Positions 19,736 to 28,265 of a stretch of 64,000 nucleotides of DNA are shown one piece after another (the first letter of the stretch is position 1; every line of letters starts with the position of its first letter). A program made the translations under genes and the position numbers. Source of the DNA: Allobosea sp. (GTDB taxonomy: Bacteria; Pseudomonadota; Alphaproteobacteria; Rhizobiales; Beijerinckiaceae); the NCBI RefSeq assembly GCF_017308015.1, contig NZ_JAFKFW010000026.1, forward strand, positions 1 through 64,000. Direction: 5' to 3'. The notes under the pieces are model-generated. The model was not told where the DNA came from. It searched no databases and worked only from the letters and a program-made list of their open reading frames with translations.

Positions 19736-20116
19736 ATGATGTCTCTGAAGAAAAAGGCCGCTGTTGCTCTGATGGTGGCCAGCGTTGCCGCAGGCAGCTT
19801 CGCGGTTCCCGCCATGGCGGCCGAAACGCGTGGCTTCGACGCGGCGCGCCTCGACAAGGCCCAGGCCGAATATACGCAGTATCGCTACCGCCACGGTTAT
19901 CGTGGCCATTGGCGCGGTCCGTCGCGGGGCGCGGCGGTTGCGGGCGCCATCGGCCTCGGCATCCTCGGGGCGGCGGCCATTGCGGCTCAGAACCGCGCCT
20001 ATGCGGCGCCGAGCTACTATTACGATGACGGGTATTACGCGGCGCCGGCGCCGGTCTACGCCTATCCGCGGCGCTATTATTATCAGCAGCCCTATGACTG
20101 GCGCTACGATCGCTGA
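19736..20116 (+). CDS. small secreted Tyr-rich protein with glycine-zipper segment
   Basis: 126 residues. A good ribosome-binding site (AAAGGAG) lies before tandem ATG codons. A signal peptide covers residues 1 to about 29, ending AMA-AE. After a short basic region comes a glycine-zipper-like hydrophobic stretch (GAAVAGAIGLGILGAAAIAA), then a tail dominated by Tyr, Pro and Arg. This resembles small envelope proteins common in Rhizobiales. The function is unknown. A hairpin at 20141-20170 probably ends the transcript. Confidence 0.75.
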   Translation: MMSLKKKAAVALMVASVAAGSFAVPAMAAETRGFDAARLDKAQAEYTQYRYRHGYRGHWRGPSRGAAVAGAIGLGILGAAAIAAQNRAYAAPSYYYDDGYYAAPAPVYAYPRRYYYQQPYDWRYDR

Positions 20117-20140
20117 CGGGCGTTGGATGCTCCGCCTTGC

Positions 20141-20170
20141 AAGGCCCGCGCAATCTGTGCGGGCCTTCTT
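20141..20170 (+). terminator. probable rho-independent terminator
   Basis: Stem AAGGCCCGC / GCGGGCCTT with a nine-base loop, followed by CTT, 25 bases after the stop of the Tyr-rich protein gene. The T-run is short. Confidence 0.55.
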
Positions 20171-20261
20171 ATGTCCGGATACCCTGTTCCTGTCAGGATA
20201 TTCTTGAGGTTTCGGCGCCATGGATGGGCGCCATGTGTTTGCCTATGGGAGTATCGTCGCA

Positions 20262-20594
20262 ATGAAGTTGCTTGGACGCGCGGTGGTGGCCGGTTTCGGT
20301 CTGGTCGTTGCGGCCTGGGTTTCCGCCCAGCCTGCAGTGGCCCAGTATTATGGTGGCCAAGGCTACGGCTATGATCGTCGTTACCGCGACGGCTACGATC
20401 GCCGTGATTTCCGGCGCGACGACGGTCGCGGCCCCCGTTTCGGCGGTGGGGACGGTTACGGCCGGGGCGGCGGCTATGGTCGACGCGCTCCGGATCCGAT
20501 GGCCGGCATGACTCTCGATGAGCGCAAGCGCGCGATCAAGAACGAGCGCGAGGCGCAGAAGCGGGCTTTCAAGCGCGGTCAGCTGTTCCGCTAG
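20262..20594 (+). CDS. small secreted Gly/Tyr/Arg-rich protein
   Basis: 110 residues from the ATG giving MKLLGRAVVAG, with GGGAG upstream. A signal peptide ends at about residue 27 (AVAQ). The mature part begins with Gly-Tyr repeats (YYGGQGYGY), then RRD/RDG repeats, and ends in a charged helix (MTLDERKRAIKNEREAQKRAFKRG). It is low-complexity, basic and probably periplasmic. The preceding gene has the same character but no alignable sequence. The function is unknown. Confidence 0.7.
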   Translation: MKLLGRAVVAGFGLVVAAWVSAQPAVAQYYGGQGYGYDRRYRDGYDRRDFRRDDGRGPRFGGGDGYGRGGGYGRRAPDPMAGMTLDERKRAIKNEREAQKRAFKRGQLFR

Positions 20595-20651
20595 GCCATC
20601 TTGCCGAAGGGTTTTTACGGAAGGCCGCTTCGCCATCGCGCGGGGCGGCCT

Positions 20652-21158
20652 TCAGTCGTATTGGCCGTCGTCTTCCTCGGCATCCTGCGGGCCGATCCGG
20701 CCGAGCCGGTCGAGCGCGCCCTGCAGGATGTAGGCAGCCGCCATCTTGTCGACGACGGCGGCGCGCTTGGCGCGCGAGGCATCGGCGTCGAGCAGGGTGC
20801 GGGTCACGGCCAGCGTCGACATGCGCTCGTCCCAGAACACGATCGGGAGGTCGGTGAGGGGCAGCAGGTTGCGAACGAAAGCGCGGGTGGACTGCACCCG
20901 CGGCCCCTCCGTGCCGTCCATGTTGAGCGGCAGGCCGATGACCAGGCCGGCGACCTGATGCTTCGCCGCGATCTTCAGCAGTGCTGCGGCATCGAGCCCG
21001 AACTTGATCCGCTGGATCGTCTCCAGTGGCGACGCGATCTGCCGCTCGAGGTCCGAGAGGGCGAGGCCGATCGTCTTGGTGCCGAGATCGAGCCCGAGCA
21101 GACGGGCATGCGCCGGCAGGTCGACGAAGGCTTCGAGCGGGACGACGGCGCTGGTCAT
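20652..21158 (-). CDS. ruvX: Holliday junction resolvase-like protein RuvX/YqgF
   Basis: 168 residues. RNase H-like fold with [16 protein letters not shown] near residue 19, [14 protein letters not shown] in the middle, WDERMST and the final acidic helix. The family processes the 5' end of 16S rRNA and may resolve junctions. It is divergent from a GNAT gene. gatC and gatA lie about 5 kb away rather than next to it. Confidence 0.93.
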   Translation of the reverse strand: MTSAVVPLEAFVDLPAHARLLGLDLGTKTIGLALSDLERQIASPLETIQRIKFGLDAAALLKIAAKHQVAGLVIGLPLNMDGTEGPRVQSTRAFVRNLLPLTDLPIVFWDERMSTLAVTRTLLDADASRAKRAAVVDKMAAAYILQGALDRLGRIGPQDAEEDDGQYD

Positions 21159-21318
21159 GGCATGGCGGTATCACGCACCGGCCCGTCTCGCGAGCGATAC
21201 CTGCTTGGCATGGCGGGTTTCCGGCTGCTGTAGCGCGGAAGTCATCGCGCATTGCCGTCCGCCACGCTATATGCGCCGGCTTGGTAAGTGGCGCGACCGC
21301 TTGAGAAGGATGCCTCCC

Positions 21319-21900
21319 GTGCCGGCGCGGATTTCGCTGCAAGTTCCCGACAAGTCCCTGCTCGATGCCTATCAGGCGGCTTTGCGCAGCGGCTGGTCGC
21401 CGAATACGACGCGCAACGTCGCGCCGCAGCAGCTTGCCGCCATCGCAGCCGATCCCGATGCCTTCCTCGCCGAGATCCGTGGCGGCCCCGGCCGTATCCG
21501 CCTGCCGGACGGCCGCGAAGTCGACCGCATTCCCGGCCCGACGCGCTGGATCTTCGCCGAGGACCGCGCCGAACGGCCCTTCATCGGCTCGATCAATCTG
21601 CGCTGGCAGGAGAAGGACGGCAGGCCCATCCTGGCCTTGCCGGAGCATGTGCTCGGCCATGTCGGCTACACCATCCTCCCGGCTTTCGCCGGCCAGGGCT
21701 ACGCCACAGCGGCGCTGGCTGCGATGCTGGCCGTGGCGCGCGAGGCGGGGCTGCCCGAGATCACCATCACCTGCGACGCGACCAACCATGCCTCGCGCCG
21801 CATCATCGAGAAGAATGGCGGGCGGCTGATCGAGACCTTCGTCGCGCCGCTCTACAGCCCCTGTCAGCGCCTGCGCTTTATCGTCAGCACCGCCTCATGA
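21319..21900 (+). CDS. GNAT family N-acetyltransferase
   Basis: 193 residues if begun at the GTG at 21319, which has AAGGA eight bases upstream; an ATG at 21310 is nine bases earlier but abuts that site. The GNAT core is visible: GHVGYTILPAFAGQGYATAALAAML (acetyl-CoA loop) and CDATNHASRRIIEKNGG. The stop overlaps the ATG of the following dehydrogenase (ATGA), so the two are translationally coupled. The acceptor substrate is unknown. Confidence 0.88.
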   Translation: MPARISLQVPDKSLLDAYQAALRSGWSPNTTRNVAPQQLAAIAADPDAFLAEIRGGPGRIRLPDGREVDRIPGPTRWIFAEDRAERPFIGSINLRWQEKDGRPILALPEHVLGHVGYTILPAFAGQGYATAALAAMLAVAREAGLPEITITCDATNHASRRIIEKNGGRLIETFVAPLYSPCQRLRFIVSTAS

Positions 21901-22829
21901 CCGACATCGTCATTACCGAATTCATCGACGACACAGCTCTCGCCAACCTCAAGGCACGTTTCACGGTCCATTACGATCCCGAACTTTACGGCCATCCCGA
22001 CGAGATGGCCCGGCTCTTCGCCGATGTCCCCGCCGTAATCGTGCGCAACCAGACGCAGGTGCGCGGCAAGGTTCTGGAGGCGGCGAAGCGGCTCAGGATC
22101 ATCGGCCGCCTCGGCGTCGGGCTCGACAATCTCGACATGGAGGTTTGCGCTGCCCGCGGAATCCGCGTCTTCCCCGCGACGGGCGCCAACAGCCTCTCCG
22201 TCGTCGAATACGTCATCGGCACGACGATGACGCTGCTGCGCGGCGCCTATTTCGCCAATGCGGCGATGCTCGCCGGCGAATTCCCCAAGACGAAGCTGAT
22301 CGGTCGCGAGATCGCCGGCAAGCTGATGGGCCTCGTCGGCTACGGAGCCATCGCCCGCGACGTGGCCCGCCATGCCCGCGCCATCGGCATGGAGGTCGCT
22401 GCCTGTCATCCGCGCCTGGCGGCCGACGATCCTGCCTGGAGCGGCGTGCGCCGGCTGGAGCTGGACGAATTGCTGGCCGAGGCCGACGTGATCAGCCTGC
22501 ATGTTCCGCTGACCTCGGAAACGCGCGGGATGATCGACGTGAAGGCCTTCGCCCGGATGAAGCCGGACGCGATCCTGATCAATACCGCCCGCGGCGGCAT
22601 TCTTGACGAGGCTGCCTTGGTCAAGGCTCTCAAGGCCGGCAAGCTCGGGGGTGCCGCGATCGACGCCTACGAGCAGGAGCCGCTCGGCAAGGACGCGGCC
22701 AAGGTGTTCGCCGGGGCGCCGAACCTGATCCTGACCCCCCATATCGCCGGCAACACGGTCGAGTCGAACGCGCGGGTATCGGGGCTGGTCGCGGAGAAGG
22801 TCATGGCGGCGCTGGAGGAGCGGATCTGA
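21897..22829 (+). CDS. D-2-hydroxyacid dehydrogenase (NAD-dependent)
   Basis: 310 residues. It has N- and C-terminal catalytic parts around a Rossmann domain (GKLMGLVGYGAIARDVARHA), the catalytic Arg in NTARGGILDE, and a His in LTPHIAGNT. It resembles hydroxyacid dehydrogenases of the SerA/LdhA group. The usual GxGxxG reads GYGAIA, so the third Gly is Ala. Translation is coupled to the upstream GNAT gene. The physiological substrate is uncertain; 3-phosphoglycerate is unlikely given the short length and lack of an ACT domain. Confidence 0.88.
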   Translation: MTDIVITEFIDDTALANLKARFTVHYDPELYGHPDEMARLFADVPAVIVRNQTQVRGKVLEAAKRLRIIGRLGVGLDNLDMEVCAARGIRVFPATGANSLSVVEYVIGTTMTLLRGAYFANAAMLAGEFPKTKLIGREIAGKLMGLVGYGAIARDVARHARAIGMEVAACHPRLAADDPAWSGVRRLELDELLAEADVISLHVPLTSETRGMIDVKAFARMKPDAILINTARGGILDEAALVKALKAGKLGGAAIDAYEQEPLGKDAAKVFAGAPNLILTPHIAGNTVESNARVSGLVAEKVMAALEERI

Positions 22830-22898
22830 TACTCCGGCATTGAATCAGATTCCGAGCTTTTGGCAGCAATCGCTTCAAAGCTCGACCAAATCGGAAAC

Positions 22899-24599
22899 TC
22901 ATACGAAGTCGAACCGGTCTACATCGACCAGCCCCTTGTCGGTGATCTTGAGATGCGGGATCACCGGCAGCGTCAGGAAGGCGACCTGCAGGAAGGGCTC
23001 GGCCAGCACGACGCCGAGCGCTTTCGCGGCAGCACGCAGATGCTCCAGATCATGCCGCACCGCCTCGAAGGGCTGCTCGCTCATCAGCCCGGCGACCGGC
23101 AGCGCCAGCTCCGCCGTGACGGCACCGTTATCGGCCACGGCGAAGCCGCCGCCGATCGCGATCAGGCGATTGGCCGCCGCAGCCATTGAGGCCTCGTCGA
23201 CGCCGACCACGCAGAGATTGTGGCTGTCGTGCCCGACGGATGAGGCGATGGCGCCGTGCGTCATGCCGAAGCCATGGACGAAGCCGGTGGCGATGCCGCC
23301 ATTCTTGCCGTGCCGCTCGATCACCGTGACCTTGATCGCATCCTGCGCCAGGTCGGGCAGAGCCTCGCCATCGCGCGAGGGCAGGGCCATCGACAATCGT
23401 TCGGTGATGATCCGCCCCGGCACCACGCCGATCACCGGCGTCTCGCCGTCGCGGGCCTTCACGGCGAAATCGGCGGGTGCGAGCTTGCGGCTCTTCACGC
23501 TGCCGAGCCCGACCGAGGCGATCGTTTTCCGACCCGCGAACAGCGCCTCTTCGACCAGTCGGCCGCCGGTCAGAACCTGCTTCACCGAACAGGCGGCGAG
23601 GTCTTCTACCAGCACGATATCGGCGCGCTTGCCTGGCCCGATGAAGCCGCGGTCGAACAGCCCGAAATTCCGCGCCGCCGAGAGCGAGGCGATGCGATAG
23701 GTTGCGAGCATATCCGCGCCCTCGGCGATCGCGGTCCGGATCATGTAGTCGAGATGACCTTCCTCGCTGATGTCGAGCGGGTTGCGGTCGTCGGTGCAGA
23801 AAGCGAGGAAGGGCGAGGCGTCCCGCGAGATCAGCGGGATCAGTTGATGCAGGTCCTTCGAGACCGAGCCCTCGCGGATCAGGATCGCCATGCCCTTGGC
23901 GAGCTTTTCGCGGGCCTCGTCGGCCGTCGTCGTCTCGTGGTCGGTGCGGATGCCGGCAGCGAGATAGGCGTTGAGGTCCATCCCGCGTACCAGCGGTGCG
24001 TGTCCGTCGATATGGCGATGCGAGAAGGCTTCCAGCTTGGCGAGGCAGCCGGGATCGCGATGGATCACGCCGGGAAAATTCATGAACTCGGCGAGCCCGA
24101 TCACCTTGGGATGATCCATCATCGGTGTCAGGTCTGCGGCCTCCAGCGCTGCCCCCGCGGTCTCCAGATGCGTCGCCGGCACGCAGCTCGACAGGTTGAC
24201 GCGCAGATCCATCCGCATCGCCTCGGCGCAGGCGAGGAAATAGCGAATGCCCTCAGCGCCCAGCACGTTCGCGATCTCGTGCGGGTCGCAGATCGCGGTA
24301 GTGACGCCATGCGGCAGCACGCAGCGCTCGAATTCGAGCGGGGTTACCAGCGAGGATTCGATGTGCAGATGCGTGTCGATGAAGCCGGGCACGGCGATCA
24401 GGCCCTTGGCGTCGATGACGCGCTTGCCTTCATAGGTGCCGTAGGTCCCGACGATGGTATCGCCGCAGATCGCGATATCGCTCTCGACCAGCGCGCCGGT
24501 GACGAGGTCGAAGAGCTTCGCGCCCTTGATGACGAGATCAGCCGGCTCGTCGCCATGCCCCTGGGCGATCCGGCGGGCGAGCGTTGCTGCGTCGGTCAT
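22899..24599 (-). CDS. ade: adenine deaminase
   Basis: 566 residues from the ATG at 24597-24599. Amidohydrolase fold with [13 protein letters not shown] (metal-binding HxH), [17 protein letters not shown] and [11 protein letters not shown]. The C-terminal domain carries the [17 protein letters not shown] block typical of Ade. It converts adenine to hypoxanthine and ammonia in purine salvage. Upstream in-frame starts exist, but the extra sequence would run into the repeat at 24673-24714 and the divergent GIY-YIG gene. Confidence 0.93.
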   Translation of the reverse strand: MTDAATLARRIAQGHGDEPADLVIKGAKLFDLVTGALVESDIAICGDTIVGTYGTYEGKRVIDAKGLIAVPGFIDTHLHIESSLVTPLEFERCVLPHGVTTAICDPHEIANVLGAEGIRYFLACAEAMRMDLRVNLSSCVPATHLETAGAALEAADLTPMMDHPKVIGLAEFMNFPGVIHRDPGCLAKLEAFSHRHIDGHAPLVRGMDLNAYLAAGIRTDHETTTADEAREKLAKGMAILIREGSVSKDLHQLIPLISRDASPFLAFCTDDRNPLDISEEGHLDYMIRTAIAEGADMLATYRIASLSAARNFGLFDRGFIGPGKRADIVLVEDLAACSVKQVLTGGRLVEEALFAGRKTIASVGLGSVKSRKLAPADFAVKARDGETPVIGVVPGRIITERLSMALPSRDGEALPDLAQDAIKVTVIERHGKNGGIATGFVHGFGMTHGAIASSVGHDSHNLCVVGVDEASMAAAANRLIAIGGGFAVADNGAVTAELALPVAGLMSEQPFEAVRHDLEHLRAAAKALGVVLAEPFLQVAFLTLPVIPHLKITDKGLVDVDRFDFV

Positions 24600-24672
24600 G
24601 GGGCGATTTCCGTCTGACATCATCACACGAACCTGCACGGGCTGTTCCAGCTTGTCGATACGCCCCCGACGC

Positions 24673-24714
24673 GGGTCATCCCGGGTCTCCGCTTCGCTCC
24701 GCCCGGGATGACCC
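24673..24714. repeat. REP-like palindrome next to GIY-YIG gene
   Basis: A perfect 13-base inverted repeat, GGGTCATCCCGGG at 24673-24685 and CCCGGGATGACCC at 24702-24714, around a 16-base centre. A shorter relative (CGTCATCC / GGATGACG) occurs at 27776-27816. It lies 15 bases upstream of the GIY-YIG gene start. Confidence 0.6.
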
Positions 24715-24729
24715 ACGTATAGGTTCGGG

Positions 24730-25014
24730 ATGTGGTTATACATTCTCGCAAGCCAGAAGAACGGCACGCTCTATGTCGGTGTGACCAATCGCTTGTCTCG
24801 GCGTGTTGAGGAGCACCGCGACGGCCGTGGCTCGCAATTCGCAAGTCGATATAGTGTGACGCGCCCCGTCTATGCAGAGCATCACGACGATCCGGCGGAA
24901 GCCATAGCGCAGGAAAAGCGCATCAAGCACTGGTCGCGAAACTGGAAGGTCGCCCTCATCGAACGTGCCAATCCCGACTGGAATGATCTATATCCGACGA
25001 CGCATCTCGATTGA
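24730..25014 (+). CDS. GIY-YIG nuclease family protein
   Basis: 94 residues, the usual length of the stand-alone YhbQ-like GIY-YIG proteins. The motif reads LYILAS...LYVGVTN, then [12 protein letters not shown] and the downstream basic segment [16 protein letters not shown] with the NPDW ending. It may cut branched or damaged DNA, but the role of these short proteins is poorly known. A 13-bp inverted repeat sits directly upstream. The start gives MWLYILASQ. Confidence 0.88.
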   Translation: MWLYILASQKNGTLYVGVTNRLSRRVEEHRDGRGSQFASRYSVTRPVYAEHHDDPAEAIAQEKRIKHWSRNWKVALIERANPDWNDLYPTTHLD

Positions 25015-25038
25015 CCCGTGCGTTTCCGGAGCCTTCGC

Positions 25039-25737
25039 ATGAAACTCACCTGGTACGGCCATTCCGCCTTCCGCGTCGATCTCGACGGCGCCGCCATCCT
25101 GATCGACCCGTTCTTCACCGGGAACCCGGCCTTCGAGGGGGATGTCGCCGCGATCTCCAAGGGCGTCAGCCATATCGTTGTTACCCACGGCCATGGCGAC
25201 CATGTCGGCGACACGCTCGACATCGCCGCCAAGACCGGCGCGACCGTCATCACCAACTACGACCTCGCCATGCATCTGGCTTCGCAGGGGCTGAAGAACT
25301 TCAGCCCGATGAACACCGGTGGCACTGTCGATCTCGGACCGTTCAGCGTTACGCTCACCCGCGCCGACCATTCGGCCGGCATGGGCGAGGGCGGGGTCAA
25401 CGTCCCCGTCGGCAACGCCAATGGCGCGATCATCAAGGCCAGGGACGAGAAGACGCTCTGGCACATGGGCGATACCGATATCTTCTCCGACATGGCGTTG
25501 ATCAGCGAGATTCATGGCGTCGAAGCCTGCATCTGCCCGATCGGCGACCGCTTCACCATGGGCGGCAAGGTTGCCGCGCTCGCCATGACCCGTTTCGTCA
25601 AGCCGAAGGTGGCGATCCCCAGCCATTACGGCACCTTCCCGATCATCGACCAGAACGCCGACACCTTCGTCGCCGGCATGCAGGGCAGCGGCATCGAAGT
25701 CGTCCTGCCGAAGAAGGGCGAGGCTTTCGCGATCTGA
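25039..25737 (+). CDS. UPF0173 metal-dependent hydrolase (metallo-beta-lactamase fold)
   Basis: 232 residues from the ATG giving [11 protein letters not shown], a typical start for this family. Metal ligands are visible in [10 protein letters not shown], the DHS of RADHSAG, HMGDTD and the final SHYGTFP. It is a cytoplasmic hydrolase of the YtkL/UPF0173 group with unknown substrate. It lies 24 bases downstream of the GIY-YIG gene on the same strand. Confidence 0.92.
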   Translation: MKLTWYGHSAFRVDLDGAAILIDPFFTGNPAFEGDVAAISKGVSHIVVTHGHGDHVGDTLDIAAKTGATVITNYDLAMHLASQGLKNFSPMNTGGTVDLGPFSVTLTRADHSAGMGEGGVNVPVGNANGAIIKARDEKTLWHMGDTDIFSDMALISEIHGVEACICPIGDRFTMGGKVAALAMTRFVKPKVAIPSHYGTFPIIDQNADTFVAGMQGSGIEVVLPKKGEAFAI

Positions 25738-25769
25738 GCCGGGAAATCCGCTCGATCTGTCAATGCTGA

Positions 25770-25808
25770 TTTACGTTTGCCCGTTCGCCGCGCTATAGCG
25801 CGGCGAAC
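25770..25808 (+). promoter_or_regulatory. candidate gatC promoter overlapping a 26-base palindrome
   Basis: TTTACG at 25770-25775 and CTATAG at 25793-25798 are spaced by 17 bases, in the style of an alphaproteobacterial housekeeping promoter. A perfect palindrome of 26 bases (25783-25808, centre CTATAG, arms GTTCGCCGCG / CGCGGCGAAC) covers the -10 region. The expected transcript start is about 40 bases before the gatC ATG. Confidence 0.4.
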
Positions 25809-25849
25809 CGTTTCCGGCGCGCGATCCGCGCCCTATCCAGGAGTCCGCC

Positions 25850-26137
25850 ATGTCGGTCGATCTCGCCACCGTCAAACGCGTCGCGCATCTCGCGCGCATC
25901 GCCGTGCCGGAGGCTGATCTGCCCAAGCTGCAAGGCGAGCTCAATGCCATCCTCGGCTTCGTCGAGCAGCTCAACGAGGTTGATGTCGACGGCGTCGAGC
26001 CGATGACCTCGGTAATGCCCATGGCGATGAAGCAGCGCGAGGATGTCGTGAACGACGGTGAGATCGCCGATGCGATCGTTGCCAACGCCCCGGCCTCCGA
26101 GGACAATTATTTCATGGTGCCGAAGGTGATCGAGTAA
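25850..26137 (+). CDS. gatC: Asp-tRNA(Asn)/Glu-tRNA(Gln) amidotransferase subunit C
   Basis: 95 residues. Typical Gat[20 protein letters not shown] at the start, [22 protein letters not shown] in the middle and the C-terminal [10 protein letters not shown]. It stabilises the GatA-GatB heterotrimer that corrects misacylated tRNAs. It is followed by gatA after 83 bases. A good ribosome-binding site (AGGAG) precedes the ATG. Confidence 0.96.
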   Translation: MSVDLATVKRVAHLARIAVPEADLPKLQGELNAILGFVEQLNEVDVDGVEPMTSVMPMAMKQREDVVNDGEIADAIVANAPASEDNYFMVPKVIE

Positions 26138-26220
26138 GCGCGAAGCGCCTTATTCGATCTTCCCGGAGACGCGATGCGCGGTCCGGGGCCTTGCGACCAG
26201 ATAAATTCCGGAACTCTCCC

Positions 26221-27735
26221 GTGACCGATCTCACCCGCCTGACCCTCACCGAGGCCCGCGACGGCCTGAAAGCCAAGACCTTCTCCGCGACCGAGCTGAC
26301 GAAGGCGCATATCGCCGCCGTCGAGAAGGCTCGCGCCCTCAACGCCTATGTGCTGGAAACTCCCGAGCACGCCCTGAAGCAGGCGGCTGCCTCCGACGAG
26401 AAGCTCGCTAGCGGCAAGGCGGGCCCGCTCGAAGGCCTCCCGCTCGGCATCAAGGACCTGTTCGCCACCAACGGCGTGCGCACCACCGCCTGCTCGAACA
26501 TCCTCGGCAATTTCGTGCCGGCCTATGAATCGACCGTGACGAGCCAGCTCTGGCGAGACGGCGCCGTGATGCTCGGCAAGCTCAACAACGACGAGTTCGC
26601 CATGGGCTCGTCGAACGAGACCAGCGCTTTCGGAAATGTCGTGAACCCCTGGCGCCGCAAGGGCTCCAATGTGAGCGCAGGGCAGGGCGGTTCCATCGAG
26701 GGCAACCATCTCGTGCCGGGCGGCTCGTCGGGCGGTTCGGCCTCGGCCGTTGCCGCCGATCTCTGCCTTGCCGCGACCGCGACCGATACCGGCGGCTCGA
26801 TCCGCCAGCCGGCTGCGTTCACCGGCACGGTCGGCATCAAGCCGACCTATGGCCGCTGCTCGCGCTGGGGCACGGTCGCCTTCGCCTCCTCGCTCGACCA
26901 GGCCGGGCCGATCGCCAAGACCGTGCGCGACGCGGCGGTGATGCTGCGCTCGATGTCCGGCCATGATCCGAAGGATACGACGTCTGTCGATATGGCCGTG
27001 CCGGATTACGAGGCCGCGGTCGGCCGCTCGGTGAAGGGCATGAAGATCGGCATTCCCCGCGAATACCGTCTCGACGGCCTCAATGCCGAGATCGATGCGC
27101 TCTGGCAGCAGGGCATTGCCTGGCTCAAGGCGGCCGGCGCCGAGATCGTCGAGATCTCGCTGCCGCATACGAAATACGCCCTGCCGGCCTATTACATCGT
27201 CGCGCCGGCCGAGGCCTCCTCGAACCTCGCCCGTTATGACGGCGTCCGCTTCGGCCTGCGCGAGCAGGGCAAGGACATCGTCGAGATGTACGAGAAGACC
27301 CGCGCCGCCGGATTCGGCGCCGAGGTCAAGCGACGCATCATGATCGGCACCTATGTGCTCTCGGCCGGCTATTACGACGCCTATTACGTCCGGGCACAGA
27401 AGATCCGCACGCTGATCAAGCGCGATTTCGAGACGGTCTATGCCCAGGGTATCGACGCCGTGCTGACGCCCGCGACGCCGTCCGCCGCTTTCGGCATCGG
27501 CGAGAAGGGCTCGGCCGATCCGGTCGAGATGTATCTCAACGACGTCTTCACGGTGACGGTGAACATGGCCGGGTTGCCGGGCATCGCCGTTCCCGCCGGC
27601 CTCGACGCTCAGGGCCTCCCGCTGGGCCTGCAGCTCATCGGCCGCCCGTTCGACGAGGAGACGCTGTTCTCGCTCGGCGAGGTGATCGAGCAGGCGGCCG
27701 GCCGCTTCGCGGTGTCGGAGCGCTGGTGGGGCTGA
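26221..27735 (+). CDS. gatA: Asp-tRNA(Asn)/Glu-tRNA(Gln) amidotransferase subunit A
   Basis: 504 residues from the GTG at 26221 ([13 protein letters not shown]). The amidase signature has the catalytic Lys in LGIKDLF, the Ser-Gly-Gly-Ser block [11 protein letters not shown] and [11 protein letters not shown]. GatA frees ammonia from glutamine and channels it to GatB. Between NPWRRKGS and the PGGSSGGS motif there is a short extra Gly/Ser-rich stretch ([13 protein letters not shown]) that I do not recall in other GatA proteins. gatB is 5.3 kb downstream, past an efflux operon on the other strand. Confidence 0.95.
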   Translation: MTDLTRLTLTEARDGLKAKTFSATELTKAHIAAVEKARALNAYVLETPEHALKQAAASDEKLASGKAGPLEGLPLGIKDLFATNGVRTTACSNILGNFVPAYESTVTSQLWRDGAVMLGKLNNDEFAMGSSNETSAFGNVVNPWRRKGSNVSAGQGGSIEGNHLVPGGSSGGSASAVAADLCLAATATDTGGSIRQPAAFTGTVGIKPTYGRCSRWGTVAFASSLDQAGPIAKTVRDAAVMLRSMSGHDPKDTTSVDMAVPDYEAAVGRSVKGMKIGIPREYRLDGLNAEIDALWQQGIAWLKAAGAEIVEISLPHTKYALPAYYIVAPAEASSNLARYDGVRFGLREQGKDIVEMYEKTRAAGFGAEVKRRIMIGTYVLSAGYYDAYYVRAQKIRTLIKRDFETVYAQGIDAVLTPATPSAAFGIGEKGSADPVEMYLNDVFTVTVNMAGLPGIAVPAGLDAQGLPLGLQLIGRPFDEETLFSLGEVIEQAAGRFAVSERWWG

Positions 27736-27775
27736 GCCGGGTTCGGCCTTCCCGGGCTGCTTTACACAAATGCCT

Positions 27776-27816
27776 CGTCATCCGGAGGGCTGCGCCTCGC
27801 TCCACTCGGGATGACG
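27776..27816. repeat. short REP-like palindrome
   Basis: CGTCATCC at 27776-27783 and GGATGACG at 27809-27816 flank a centre (GCGCCTCGCTCC) resembling the one at 24673-24714. Probably the same dispersed family, in degenerate form. Confidence 0.45.
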
Positions 27817-27865
27817 TCTGCCGCGCCTGGTCGTTAGGCTGGCCGTAGCTGTCGAGGAGAGGGTG

Positions 27866-28072
27866 ATGATCGTCAGCCGCGCGATGGCCTATGCCTGCCT
27901 GATGGTGTTCGCCGGCATTCTTGTCCTCATCGCCGTGTTGATGATCCTGCTCACGATCGTCCAGATGGCGCGTGGCGAGACGATTCCGGATTTGGGGGCC
28001 CGAGCGATCGGCACGGTGATCGCCGCCGGCCTTGCTCCGCTCTGCCGGGCACTTGCGCGGCGTCTGGTCTAA
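27866..28072 (+). CDS. small membrane protein, 68 aa
   Basis: 68 residues from the ATG at 27866, with GAGGAGA at the right distance. One very hydrophobic segment of about 25 residues near the N-terminus (MVFAGILVLIAVLMILLTIV) is followed by a weakly hydrophobic second segment and a basic end (RALARRLV). It is probably a one- or two-TM inner-membrane protein. The family is not recognised. Confidence 0.55.
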   Translation: MIVSRAMAYACLMVFAGILVLIAVLMILLTIVQMARGETIPDLGARAIGTVIAAGLAPLCRALARRLV

Positions 28073-28172
28073 GAGCCTCCGGCAAGACCCGGAGAGGTTT
28101 CGATACCGGGGTTCGCCGGAGGCTCCTGGTCTGTCGGGGCGGGTTCGAAACGCCTGCCGATGATCTGCGAAC

Positions 28173-28202
28173 AAAAAGGGCCGCAGCGATGCGGCCCTTT
28201 TT
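28173..28202. terminator. bidirectional rho-independent terminator
   Basis: AAAAAGGGCCGC / GCGGCCCTTTTT with a six-base loop. The A-run and T-run make it functional on both strands. It lies between the small membrane protein gene and the convergent RND permease gene. Confidence 0.85.
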
Positions 28203-28265
28203 ACATTGGTGGTTTGCCCGGTTTCCGGGGAAGGCAGGCGCTCCCGGATCGGGAGCGCAGCCATC

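Noticed and set aside
20620-20653. GAAGGCCGC / GCGGCCTTC hairpin at the end of ruvX
   Set aside because: Lacks a T-run on either strand and overlaps the ruvX stop codon; not listed as a terminator.
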